Source: an uncultured Bacilli bacterium (lineage in GTDB: Bacteria; Bacillota_I; Bacilli_A; RF39; UBA660). From it: a DNA stretch of 5,315 bases. The notes under the pieces are model-generated. The model had not been told where the DNA came from and did not search any database. It saw only the letters and a program-made list of their open reading frames with translations. The DNA lies in assembly GCA_944363685.1 (NCBI GenBank), contig CALVUV010000090.1, positions 1 to 5,315 of the forward strand, in the 5' to 3' direction. Position 1 is the stretch's first letter, and the number at the start of each line of letters is the position of its first letter. The position numbers were made by a program, and so were the translations under genes. Shown here piece by piece: positions 1 to 4,976 of the stretch.

Positions 1-221
1 ACTGTAATACTATTATCTTTATTAATAGTAACTTCAATATGTGTACAATATCCTGCTAAAGCTTCATCTATAGCATTATCAACAATCTCCCATACTAAAT
101 GATGAAGTCCTCTAGAACTAGTAGAACCAATATACATACCAGGTCTTTTTCTAACAGCTTCTAATCCTTCAAGTACCTGTATTGCTGATGAATCATAATT
201 ATTCTCTACTTTTTCTTCCAT
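1..221 (-). CDS. gyrB: DNA gyrase subunit B, N-terminal fragment (cut by window edge)
   Basis: Reading from 221 leftwards gives 73 complete codons of the GHKL ATPase domain of GyrB, the ATP-hydrolysing subunit of gyrase, which introduces negative supercoils with GyrA. Visible landmarks are VLEGLEAVRKRPGMYIG (residues 16-32), GLHHLVWEIVDNAIDEALAG (38-57) with the predicted general-base Glu45 and Mg-ATP-binding Asn49, and the following strand IEVTIN. The start is fixed by a good Shine-Dalgarno (AGAGGAG, 228-234) six bases upstream of the ATG, inside the end of recF. The recF stop and the gyrB ATG are only two bases apart, so the two are probably cotranscribed and translationally coupled. ParE has a similar N-terminus, but the position directly after recF favours GyrB. 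The gene continues beyond base 1; the missing remainder reflects the window edge, not a broken gene. Confidence 0.96.
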   Translation of the reverse strand, partial: MEEKVENNYDSSAIQVLEGLEAVRKRPGMYIGSTSSRGLHHLVWEIVDNAIDEALAGYCTHIEVTINKDNSIT

Positions 222-223
222 AC

Positions 224-1339
224 TTAACTCCTCTCTACTTTACCATCATTAACTCTAAAAATAATTGCATCATTTAAAGTTTTCTTAGAAATATTTTTTA
301 AATCAGTAGTTGTTATAATACTCTGAATATCTTTACTAACATATTTTAAAAGCTTATTTCTTTTATTTAAATCAAGTTCACTAAAAATATCATCTAAAAG
401 AAGTACTGGATTACTACCATTATTTTCTTTAAATATTGGAATAGAAGAAAGTTTATAAGCTAATACAGCACATTTCTGCTGCCCCTCTGACGCATAAATC
501 TTCATATCAGTATTATTATCCATAATAAAGCAAAAATCATCTCTATGAGGCCCAAATAACGTCATACCAGCACTTAATTCTCTTCTATAGTTTTTTCTAT
601 AAGTATCAGTTAAAGATTTTCTTATATCTTCTATCTCATAATTGTTAATAACTATATTAGGTTTATATTCAATCTTTATAACTCTATTATCTTCTGTAAT
701 ACTATTATAAATATCACTAATATAACTATTAACTAAAGATAGATACTTATATCTCTCTTGATAAATTAAAACAGCTTTCTCTACTAACTGATCTGTTAAA
801 ACATCTAAATAAGTCTTATCAGCTATCCCATTAGTAAATAAAATTTTAAGATATTCATTACGTGTCTTTAAGATTTTATTATATTCATTATAAGTAACTA
901 AATAAGAATAAGAAATTTGTGACAAAGTCATATTAAGCAAATTTCTTCTAATACTAGGTGATCCCTTTATAATATCTAAATCATTAGGTGTAAAAACAAT
1001 AATATTTAAATTAGAAAGGTAATCAGCATATTTTTTAACTTTTTTAGAATTAACATATATACTTTTTTCTTTCTCAAAAAATTCAATCTTTAAGTCTTTA
1101 ATCTGTTTATTATTTAAGACTCTACCTTCTATTAAAGCTTTCTTTTTATTAAACTTAATAACATCACTATCAAGTCCATTTCTAAAGGATTTTGTTAATC
1201 CTAATATAGCGATAGCTTCTAAAATATTAGTCTTACCACTAGCATTATTTCCAATAAAAATATTCATTTTACTACCTAAAGTAATATTAAATTTATCATA
1301 ATTACGAAAATTCGTAACTTTTAATGACCTAATTATCAT
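224..1339 (-). CDS. recF: DNA replication and repair protein RecF
   Basis: RecF is an SMC-like ABC ATPase that, with RecO and RecR, helps load RecA on gapped DNA at stalled or damaged forks. The 371-residue product has the usual family length. It starts MIIRSLKVTNFRNY, followed by Walker A GNNASGKT (residues 30-37), the conserved FTPNDLDIIKGSPSIRRNLLN block (116-136), GPHRDD (263-268), an ABC signature EGQQKC (285-290, a variant of the common RGQQR) and Walker B VLLLDD followed by the D-loop ELD (313-323). An in-frame TGA three codons before the ATG rules out a longer protein. No Shine-Dalgarno lies directly before this ATG; the nearest one serves a 10-codon upstream frame that overlaps the recF start (see 1329-1361). 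An extended -10 promoter at 1407-1417 and the terminator after comK suggest that recF-gyrB is transcribed separately from comK. Nothing looks truncated. Confidence 0.97.
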   Translation of the reverse strand: MIIRSLKVTNFRNYDKFNITLGSKMNIFIGNNASGKTNILEAIAILGLTKSFRNGLDSDVIKFNKKKALIEGRVLNNKQIKDLKIEFFEKEKSIYVNSKKVKKYADYLSNLNIIVFTPNDLDIIKGSPSIRRNLLNMTLSQISYSYLVTYNEYNKILKTRNEYLKILFTNGIADKTYLDVLTDQLVEKAVLIYQERYKYLSLVNSYISDIYNSITEDNRVIKIEYKPNIVINNYEIEDIRKSLTDTYRKNYRRELSAGMTLFGPHRDDFCFIMDNNTDMKIYASEGQQKCAVLAYKLSSIPIFKENNGSNPVLLLDDIFSELDLNKRNKLLKYVSKDIQSIITTTDLKNISKKTLNDAIIFRVNDGKVERS

Positions 1340-1361
1340 AATTAATCAAAAAAACGACCAT
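1329..1361 (-). CDS. possible 10-codon leader ORF coupled to recF
   Basis: An ATG at 1361 opens a ten-codon frame (MVVFLINYDN, then TAG) that ends 11 bases inside recF in another frame. It is preceded by TAGGTGAT (1365-1372 region), which matches the 3' part of the GGAGGTGAT ribosome binding site used by dnaA here, at a suitable spacing. The recF ATG itself is preceded by TTTTTTTGATTAATT, with no Shine-Dalgarno. Ribosomes that finish the leader at 1329 could restart at the recF ATG a few bases back. Seen: the frame, the site and the overlap. Inferred: translation and coupling. The alternative is that the AGGTGAT motif is chance and recF is read weakly from an unassisted ATG. Confidence 0.4.
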   Translation of the reverse strand: MVVFLINYDN

Positions 1362-1406
1362 ATAATCACCTACACCCTATTTTAGTACTCCTATACACGC
1401 AAGAAT

Positions 1407-1417
1407 ATTATACCATA
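1407..1417 (-). promoter_or_regulatory. recF promoter, extended -10 element
   Basis: On the minus strand 1417-1407 reads TATGGTATAAT, an exact TATAAT hexamer with the TGn extension of an extended -10 promoter. No good -35 lies 16-18 bases upstream, which extended -10 promoters tolerate. A start near 1400 would give a leader of about 60 bases before recF. The same 11-mer occurs at the dnaN promoter (3249-3259), which strengthens both. Confidence 0.7.
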
Positions 1418-1436
1418 TTTAGCCCTAAATAGATAG

Positions 1437-1470
1437 AAAAAAAGCAGTTAATTTGTTTTTTCTGCTTTTT
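1437..1470 (-). terminator. intrinsic terminator of comK, stem inside the gene end
   Basis: AAAAAGCAG (1439-1447) can pair with CTGCTTTTT (1462-1470), a 9-bp stem with a 14-base loop. On the minus strand the stem is followed by a run of T (complement of the A run at 1437-1443, partly in the stem). The upstream arm is built from the last codons of comK and the stop codon is in the loop. Most pairs are A-T, but the GCAG/CTGC core and the T run make an intrinsic terminator likely. It would separate comK from recF. Confidence 0.65.
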
Positions 1471-1912
1471 CTCTTCGATTTCTTAAAATTGATTCTAACC
1501 TACTCGCTCTTAAAACCTGATTATTAAATGAATTATAAGAAATTCCTACAGTAATTATTTTACCATTTTTAAATTCTACTTCAGTATTTAAATCATCAAT
1601 TCTACGATATTCTTTAATATTCTTTAAAGATATCCAACTACAATCCTCATCTAAAGGACTGGTAGTAGGAAAAAACACTAAATTCCTAGTATCTTCTACT
1701 ACAATAGGCAACTTATAACTACTATTTAAAACATCTTTAGAACCTACTTTCCTTCCATCATAAGAACTGCCAAAATATTTACAACTATAATCAACAATAT
1801 CTATTGGTTTACGTGAAACCTCATAATCACAGTTATCCTCTACTACTATAGAATTCCATATATCATCAGGTATAATTGCAAGAGTTTCATCATTAATTTC
1901 ATAATCTTTCAT
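1448..1912 (-). CDS. comK: ComK-family competence transcription factor
   Basis: The 154-residue product matches what I remember of Bacillus subtilis ComK, the master activator of competence (DNA-uptake) genes, over almost all of its length. Shared blocks are YEIND.TLAIIP near the start, KPIDIVDYSCKYFGSSYDGR (residues 35-54; B. subtilis has KPLQIVDRSCRFFGSSYAGR), FFPTTSP (80-86), CSWISLKNIKEY (91-102), TEVEFKNGK (110-118) and ISYNSFNNQVLRASRL (124-139). ComK binds paired AAAA-N5-TTTT boxes in the minor groove; such a pair lies upstream (1973-2020). The protein ends soon after the conserved core, so it lacks the C-terminal stretch with the FMLYPK MecA/ClpC recognition motif of B. subtilis ComK (about 190 residues). 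The ATG follows AAGGGGG (1919-1925) by six bases. The gene sits between dnaN and recF, where yaaA/rlbA is usual, with its own promoter and terminator. Family membership is near certain; a role in competence is inferred, as no other com gene is in view. Confidence 0.94.
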   Translation of the reverse strand: MKDYEINDETLAIIPDDIWNSIVVEDNCDYEVSRKPIDIVDYSCKYFGSSYDGRKVGSKDVLNSSYKLPIVVEDTRNLVFFPTTSPLDEDCSWISLKNIKEYRRIDDLNTEVEFKNGKIITVGISYNSFNNQVLRASRLESILRNRREKAEKTN

Positions 1913-1918
1913 AATTTT

Positions 1919-1944
1919 CCCCCTTCAAAAGCAATTTTTGCTTT
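1919..1944 (-). promoter_or_regulatory. comK leader: hairpin next to a GGGGG-type ribosome binding site
   Basis: In the comK leader, AAAGCAA (1944-1938) and TTGCTTT (1934-1928) form a perfect 7-bp stem with a three-base AAA loop. One base later comes GAAGGGGG (1926-1919), the ribosome binding site, six bases before the ATG. The hairpin touches but does not cover the site, and no T run follows, so it is not a terminator. It may affect translation or mRNA stability; this is inference. Confidence 0.45.
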
Positions 1945-1960
1945 GCTATCAGTTTACTAT

Positions 1961-1993
1961 ATTATATTGTCGAAAAAAGTATTTTTTTGTCAA
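1961..1993 (-). promoter_or_regulatory. comK promoter with over-long spacer
   Basis: On the minus strand a perfect TTGACA (1993-1988) is followed by a perfect TATAAT (1966-1961), but 21 bases separate them rather than about 17. No TGn extension precedes the -10. Over-long spacers are typical of promoters that need an activator. One of the two ComK-like A/T elements lies in this spacer. A start near 1954 would give a leader of about 40 bases. Confidence 0.55.
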
Positions 1994-2020
1994 AAAAAAG
2001 AAAAAAAAGTAATTTTTTTT
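1973..2020 (-). promoter_or_regulatory. candidate ComK operator: two AAAA-N5-TTTT boxes in helical phase
   Basis: The minus strand carries A8-TTAC-T8 (2020-2001) and A7-TAC-T6 (1988-1973). Each contains the AAAA-N5-TTTT AT-box known for ComK, and both share a TAC core. Their centres, 2010.5 and 1980.5, are 30 bp apart, close to three helical turns; B. subtilis ComK accepts pairs two, three or four turns apart. Placed directly upstream of a comK gene, they suggest autoregulation. In such AT-rich DNA homopolymer tracts are common, and the upstream element can also be read as a dnaN terminator, so binding is inferred. Confidence 0.55.
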
Positions 2021-2021
2021 C
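1992..2021 (-). terminator. possible weak terminator after dnaN
   Basis: On the minus strand GAAAAAAAA (2021-2013), loop TTAC and TTTTTTTTC (2008-2000) form a 9-bp stem, followed by eight more T (1999-1992). The shape is that of an intrinsic terminator, but the stem has one G-C pair only. It shares bases with the upstream ComK-like box, and the two readings are not exclusive. Confidence 0.4.
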
Positions 2022-2046
2022 ACTTTTTCCCCAAAATTTATTAAAT

Positions 2047-3174
2047 TTAATAAGTTCTAATAGGTAAAACTAACTGTGTTAAACTCTCATCTTCATCACT
2101 TTTTAATAAGATAGGTTTAATTTCTCCAACAAAATAAAGTTCTACAGTATCAGTAGTAAAAGATTTCAAAGCATCCATCATATATTTAGAGCTAAATGAA
2201 ACTTTAACATCAATATCTTGATCTTTACTAATAACCATCTTCTCTTCTACTCTACCAATTTCTGCAGAAGATGATTTCATAATTAAATCATTACCCTCTG
2301 TTTCTAATGTAACAACATTTTTATCTTTATCACTAGTTAATATACTAACTCTATCAACAACATCATAAAAATCATTAATATTAAAATGTAATTTAACTAA
2401 ATGTTCTTTAGGTAAAAGATTAGATGTATTAGGATAAGTACCATTTATTAATCTAGATTGAAATAAAAGATTTTGATATTTAAATAAAATTTTATTATTA
2501 AAGATATGAACTTCTACAATATCTTTATTATCTTCTATAATTCTTGTAAATTCAACTAAATTACGACTAGGTATAACAATATTTTGATTTTCTTTACTAG
2601 GTTTTTCTAATTTTATAACCTTTCTAGCTAATCTATATGAATCAGTAGCATTACATTCTAATATATCTGCATTAATATTAAAGTTAATACCATTTAATAT
2701 AGCCTTATTCTCATCAATAGAAGTTGCAAATGATGTTTGATTAACAATCTCTTTTAAAATATCAGCATTTAACTCTATATGATTCTTACTCTCCCCTAAA
2801 TCTATATTAGGATATTCACTTTCACTAATACCATTTAAATTAAATTCACTATTAGCAGTATATATTAATATTTTTAATTCATCCACAACTTCAATATTAA
2901 TATATTTATCAGGTAATTTTTTAACAATATCTAAAATATATTTACCCTGAATAATAATACTTCCCTCTTCTTTTACTTTAATAATCTCTTCATCATCACA
3001 ATTTATAAATGTTTGAATAGTAATATCATTATCACTAGCTGTTAAAACTAATCTTTTATTAGTTAAATCAAATTTAATACCAGCAAGTACTGGGATAACA
3101 TTTCTACTTGATATAGCTTTACTTACCTTATTTAAAGCTTCCATTAATACTTCTTTTTTTATTGTAAATTTCAT
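2047..3174 (-). CDS. dnaN: DNA polymerase III sliding clamp (beta subunit)
   Basis: DnaN forms the ring-shaped dimer that holds the replicative polymerase and many other factors on DNA. The 375-residue length fits the family (B. subtilis DnaN is about 378). Three repeats of the clamp fold are expected. Visible landmarks are MKFTIKKEVLMEALNKVSKAISSRN at the start (split here: MKFTIKKEVL, residues 1-10), PVLAGIKFDL (28-37), SEYPNID (119-125), ATDSYRLA (176-183) at the peptide-binding cleft, RLINGTYPN (241-249) and the C-terminal LVLPIRTY (368-375), whose end is part of the partner-binding pocket. The ATG follows AAGGA (3183-3187) at eight bases. An extended -10 promoter and two DnaA boxes precede it, so it may be expressed both with dnaA and alone. 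The gene looks intact. The next gene leftwards is comK instead of the usual S4-domain gene. Confidence 0.98.
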   Translation of the reverse strand: MKFTIKKEVLMEALNKVSKAISSRNVIPVLAGIKFDLTNKRLVLTASDNDITIQTFINCDDEEIIKVKEEGSIIIQGKYILDIVKKLPDKYINIEVVDELKILIYTANSEFNLNGISESEYPNIDLGESKNHIELNADILKEIVNQTSFATSIDENKAILNGINFNINADILECNATDSYRLARKVIKLEKPSKENQNIVIPSRNLVEFTRIIEDNKDIVEVHIFNNKILFKYQNLLFQSRLINGTYPNTSNLLPKEHLVKLHFNINDFYDVVDRVSILTSDKDKNVVTLETEGNDLIMKSSSAEIGRVEEKMVISKDQDIDVKVSFSSKYMMDALKSFTTDTVELYFVGEIKPILLKSDEDESLTQLVLPIRTY

Positions 3175-3223
3175 ATATTTATTCCTTCTTTCTAATATAT
3201 ATTTATAATTATAGAGTGGAAAT

Positions 3224-3286
3224 TGTGGAAAACTAAGAATTCCTTTATATTATACCATAAAAATTTAAAATTTAACTTGTGGAAAA
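3224..3286. promoter_or_regulatory. two DnaA boxes in the dnaA-dnaN gap
   Basis: Exact TGTGGAAAA 9-mers lie at 3224-3232 and 3278-3286 (reverse complement TTTTCCACA, the main box form in this window). They flank the dnaN extended -10 at 3249-3259, one about 20-25 bases upstream of it and one near the expected transcript start. A partial box, GTGGAAAT, lies at 3215-3222. In B. subtilis the origin is bipartite, with one box cluster on each side of dnaA; this would be the smaller, dnaA-distal cluster, and may also regulate dnaN. Confidence 0.7.
3249..3259 (-). promoter_or_regulatory. dnaN promoter, extended -10 element
   Basis: The minus strand reads TATGGTATAAT from 3259 to 3249, an exact extended -10 identical over 11 bases to the recF promoter. 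No convincing -35 hexamer precedes it. The start would be near 3242, about 68 bases before the dnaN ATG. Flanking DnaA boxes suggest control by DnaA. Confidence 0.65.
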
Positions 3287-3301
3287 AAAGTTTATAACTT
3301 T
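3283..3301 (-). terminator. weak hairpin and T run after dnaA
   Basis: Fifteen bases after the dnaA stop, AAAGTT (3301-3296) and AACTTT (3292-3287) form a 6-bp stem with loop ATA, and four further T follow (3286-3283). It has one G-C pair, so at most it is an attenuator; read-through into dnaN is likely. It abuts the DnaA box at 3278-3286. Confidence 0.3.
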
Positions 3302-3315
3302 ATTTTATCCCCAAC

Positions 3316-4686
3316 CTATGGTTTTAAGTCATTCTCTAGCTTTTTAATAATACTAGCAAGATCACTATTATTTTTAATTTCCTGCTCTATTTTTTCAACT
3401 GAATGCATAACTGTTGAATGATCCTTTCCTCCAAATTCTGTTCCTATCTTAGGAAATGATTCATTCGTTAGTTTTCTACATAAATACATAGCAATTTGTC
3501 TAGGAAAAGATATATTGCTACTTCTCTTCTTACTTCTAATATCTTCAACTGATATTTGAAAGTATTCAGCGACTATCTTCTGTATTCTAGTAATATCATT
3601 TTTCTCACTAAGACCTTTACTAATAAAGTCTTTTAAAGCTTCAATCGCAAGATTTATATCTATTTTAGCACCACCCATTATAGTTGAGTATGCCACAAGT
3701 CTCGTGATAGAACCTTCAAGCTGTCTTACGTCACTACCCATATTAGAAGCAATATATTCAATGACATCAAGAGGAATCTCTGTTTCAAAATTACCTGCAA
3801 TTATCTTTTTACGAAGAATCTCTTTCCTAAGTTCAAAATCAGGTGGATAAATGTTAACAGTAAGTCCCCAACAAAATCTAGTTCTAAGTCTCTCCTCTAA
3901 AAGTTTTAAATCATTAGGAGATCTATCAGATGAAATAATAATTTGTTTAGAATCATTATAAAGATTAGTGAATGTGTGGAAAAACTCTTGTTGAGTCTGT
4001 GTCGCTCCTCCTAAAAACTGAATATCATCAATGATCAAGACATCTATATTTCTATATTTATTTTTAAAGAAATCAATATAACTGAAGTTAGTACCACTAT
4101 CATCTTTTTTATTAATACCAACAAAATCATCTCTAAATTGATCACTAGTAACATAAAGAACTCTTCTATTTGAGTTTTCCACAATATAGTTCCCTATCGC
4201 ATGCATTAAATGAGTCTTCCCTAACCCACTATTTCCATATATAAAAAGTGGATTATACATTTTACCAGGATTTTCCGCAACAGATAAAGCTGCAGCCTGT
4301 GCAAACTTATTACTATTACCAACAATAAAATTTTCAAAATTATATTTAGGATTTAAATTAGATTTATTCTTAAAAGCCTTAGGTACCCCCTCTTCAACTA
4401 CATCTACTTTAATTTCTTCTTTTTCTTGTAGTTCAGTTACTTCGTCTTTAAGAAGAAATTCCAAATCAAAGTTAGTACCAGTAACTTTATTTAAAGCGCT
4501 TTTAATTAAATCAAAGTAATTATCTGACAAATGCTTTTTATGAATAGACATAGGAACAACTATAATCGCTACCCCATCATCTAATTTATTTAAACTAACA
4601 TCACTAAACCAAGTATCGTAAGCTAAAGATGATAGTTCGTCTTTAATCTCTTTCAAAACATTTTGCCATATAATTTCGACATTCAC
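3316..4686 (-). CDS. dnaA: chromosomal replication initiator protein DnaA
   Basis: DnaA binds 9-bp boxes at the origin and, as an ATP-bound filament, opens the DNA and starts helicase loading. I choose the GTG at 4686 (456 residues, MNVEIIWQNV...) because GGAGGTGAT (4690-4698) sits just before it; an in-frame GTG at 4701 would lie upstream of that site and add five residues translated from it. Domain I is residues 1 to about 80, then a short charged linker, then the AAA+ domain with Walker A GNSGLGKT (151-158), Walker B VLIIDD (216-221), sensor 1 ISSDR (251-255), arginine finger in LRTRF (267-271) and sensor 2 SDVRQLEG (318-325). Domain IV ends with the box-binding helix GGKDHSTVMHS (419-429). 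All key residues are present. The promoter carries a DnaA box, the expected autoregulatory layout. The stop is TAG, unlike the TAA of its neighbours. Confidence 0.98.
   Translation of the reverse strand: MNVEIIWQNVLKEIKDELSSLAYDTWFSDVSLNKLDDGVAIIVVPMSIHKKHLSDNYFDLIKSALNKVTGTNFDLEFLLKDEVTELQEKEEIKVDVVEEGVPKAFKNKSNLNPKYNFENFIVGNSNKFAQAAALSVAENPGKMYNPLFIYGNSGLGKTHLMHAIGNYIVENSNRRVLYVTSDQFRDDFVGINKKDDSGTNFSYIDFFKNKYRNIDVLIIDDIQFLGGATQTQQEFFHTFTNLYNDSKQIIISSDRSPNDLKLLEERLRTRFCWGLTVNIYPPDFELRKEILRKKIIAGNFETEIPLDVIEYIASNMGSDVRQLEGSITRLVAYSTIMGGAKIDINLAIEALKDFISKGLSEKNDITRIQKIVAEYFQISVEDIRSKKRSSNISFPRQIAMYLCRKLTNESFPKIGTEFGGKDHSTVMHSVEKIEQEIKNNSDLASIIKKLENDLKP
3975..4183. promoter_or_regulatory. two exact DnaA boxes inside dnaA
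   Basis: Within the AAA+ coding part of dnaA are two exact copies of the box: TGTGGAAAA at 3975-3983 and TTTTCCACA at 4175-4183, in opposite orientation. Their codons specify family-typical residues (FFHTF and VENS), so they may be by-products of codon use. I found no exact copies in dnaN, comK, recF or the gyrB fragment by eye. A role in DnaA titration or autoregulation is speculative. Confidence 0.35.
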
Positions 4687-4689
4687 CCT

Positions 4690-4747
4690 ATCACCTCCCA
4701 CCTGAATTACTAAATTTACAATTATAATACTCTAAATTTGTGGAAAA
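4690..4747 (-). promoter_or_regulatory. dnaA promoter, DnaA box and ribosome binding site
   Basis: The minus strand has an exact TATAAT at 4726-4721. A DnaA box (4739-4747) occupies the place of the -35 hexamer and the spacer edge, so bound DnaA would block RNA polymerase: a layout for autorepression. A start near 4714 gives a leader of about 28 bases. The ribosome binding site GGAGGTGAT (4698-4690) is a full match to the consensus and decides the GTG start at 4686. Confidence 0.65.
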
Positions 4748-4913
4748 AGGAATAGTAAAATTGCAATTTTTAATTTTCCACAATTTTTCGACAAATTTCT
4801 CCACAATTAAAACTCTTAAATATCACCAAAAAATAGAGTTTTCCACATTTTCCACAATTTTTAAATTCACAAGTTAATATTTATTTTCCACATAGTGTGG
4901 AAACAGTGGAAAA
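4739..4913. other. replication origin oriC, main DnaA-box cluster
   Basis: Nine DnaA boxes lie between dnaA and the divergent gene. Exact TTTTCCACA: 4774-4782, 4839-4847, 4848-4856 and 4884-4892 on plus; 4739-4747 on minus. One mismatch: 4785-4793 (TTTTCGACA), 4797-4805 (TTCTCCACA), 4896-4904 (TGTGGAAAC) and 4905-4913 (AGTGGAAAA). Two directly abutting pairs stand out: 4839-4856, both plus, and 4896-4913, both minus, so box orientation switches at about 4893. No exact TTATCCACA, the classical consensus, was found. Divergent genes on either side, the dnaA neighbourhood and AT-rich spacers all fit oriC. The smaller cluster at 3224-3286 would make the origin bipartite. Confidence 0.9.
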
Positions 4914-4960
4914 ACATTTTATAAATAAAGAAAGATTTTATAATCTATGTTAAAATAGCA
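4914..4960. other. AT-rich stretch beside the boxes, candidate unwinding element
   Basis: Directly after the last abutting box pair, these bases are almost only A and T with scattered single C or G. Such a stretch next to a DnaA-box array is where duplex opening is expected. Another AT-rich spacer, 4857-4883, is also possible, as is the dnaA-dnaN gap, which is the unwinding side in B. subtilis. I could not identify a clear run of DnaA-trio repeats to decide. The stretch also contains the promoter of the plus-strand gene. Confidence 0.35.
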
Positions 4961-4970
4961 ATTGGAGGAG
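4939..4970 (+). promoter_or_regulatory. promoter -10 and ribosome binding site of the divergent small gene
   Basis: TATAAT at 4939-4944 is an exact -10; the -35 region about 17 bases upstream is poor and directly abuts the DnaA box pair ending at 4913. A start near 4951 leaves a short leader. GGAGGAG (4964-4970) ends six bases before the ATG at 4977 and shows that the TTG at 4962, which overlaps this site, is not the start. DnaA bound at 4896-4913 could influence this promoter. Confidence 0.6.
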
Positions 4971-4976
4971 AGAAAT

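Noticed and set aside
1448..1912. The gene between dnaN and recF as the usual S4-domain YaaA/RlbA.
   Set aside because: The product is twice as long as an S4-domain YaaA and has clear ComK blocks instead of an S4 RNA-binding motif.
1928..1944. The comK leader hairpin as an intrinsic terminator or riboswitch.
   Set aside because: No T run follows it, the stem is only 7 bp with a 3-base loop, and the leader of about 40 bases is too short for a known riboswitch.
3305..3313. TTATCCCCA as a DnaA box, and similar one-mismatch forms at 2025-2033, 2879-2887 and 4271-4279.
   Set aside because: Single mismatches in isolated positions, several inside genes, are expected by chance in DNA this AT-rich; only near-matches packed within the main cluster were kept.
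4687..4701. GTG at 4701 as the dnaA start.
   Set aside because: These codons encode the GGAGGTGAT ribosome binding site for the GTG at 4686, after which the protein matches normal DnaA N-termini.
4951..4956. TGTTAAAAT as an extended -10 promoter for the small plus-strand gene.
   Set aside because: Transcription would start at about 4963, within or beside the ribosome binding site; the exact TATAAT at 4939 is better placed.
4962..4976. TTG at 4962 as the start of the small plus-strand gene (five more residues).
   Set aside because: The TTG and following codons are the Shine-Dalgarno itself (GGAGGAG, 4964-4970), and an ATG sits at the right distance at 4977.
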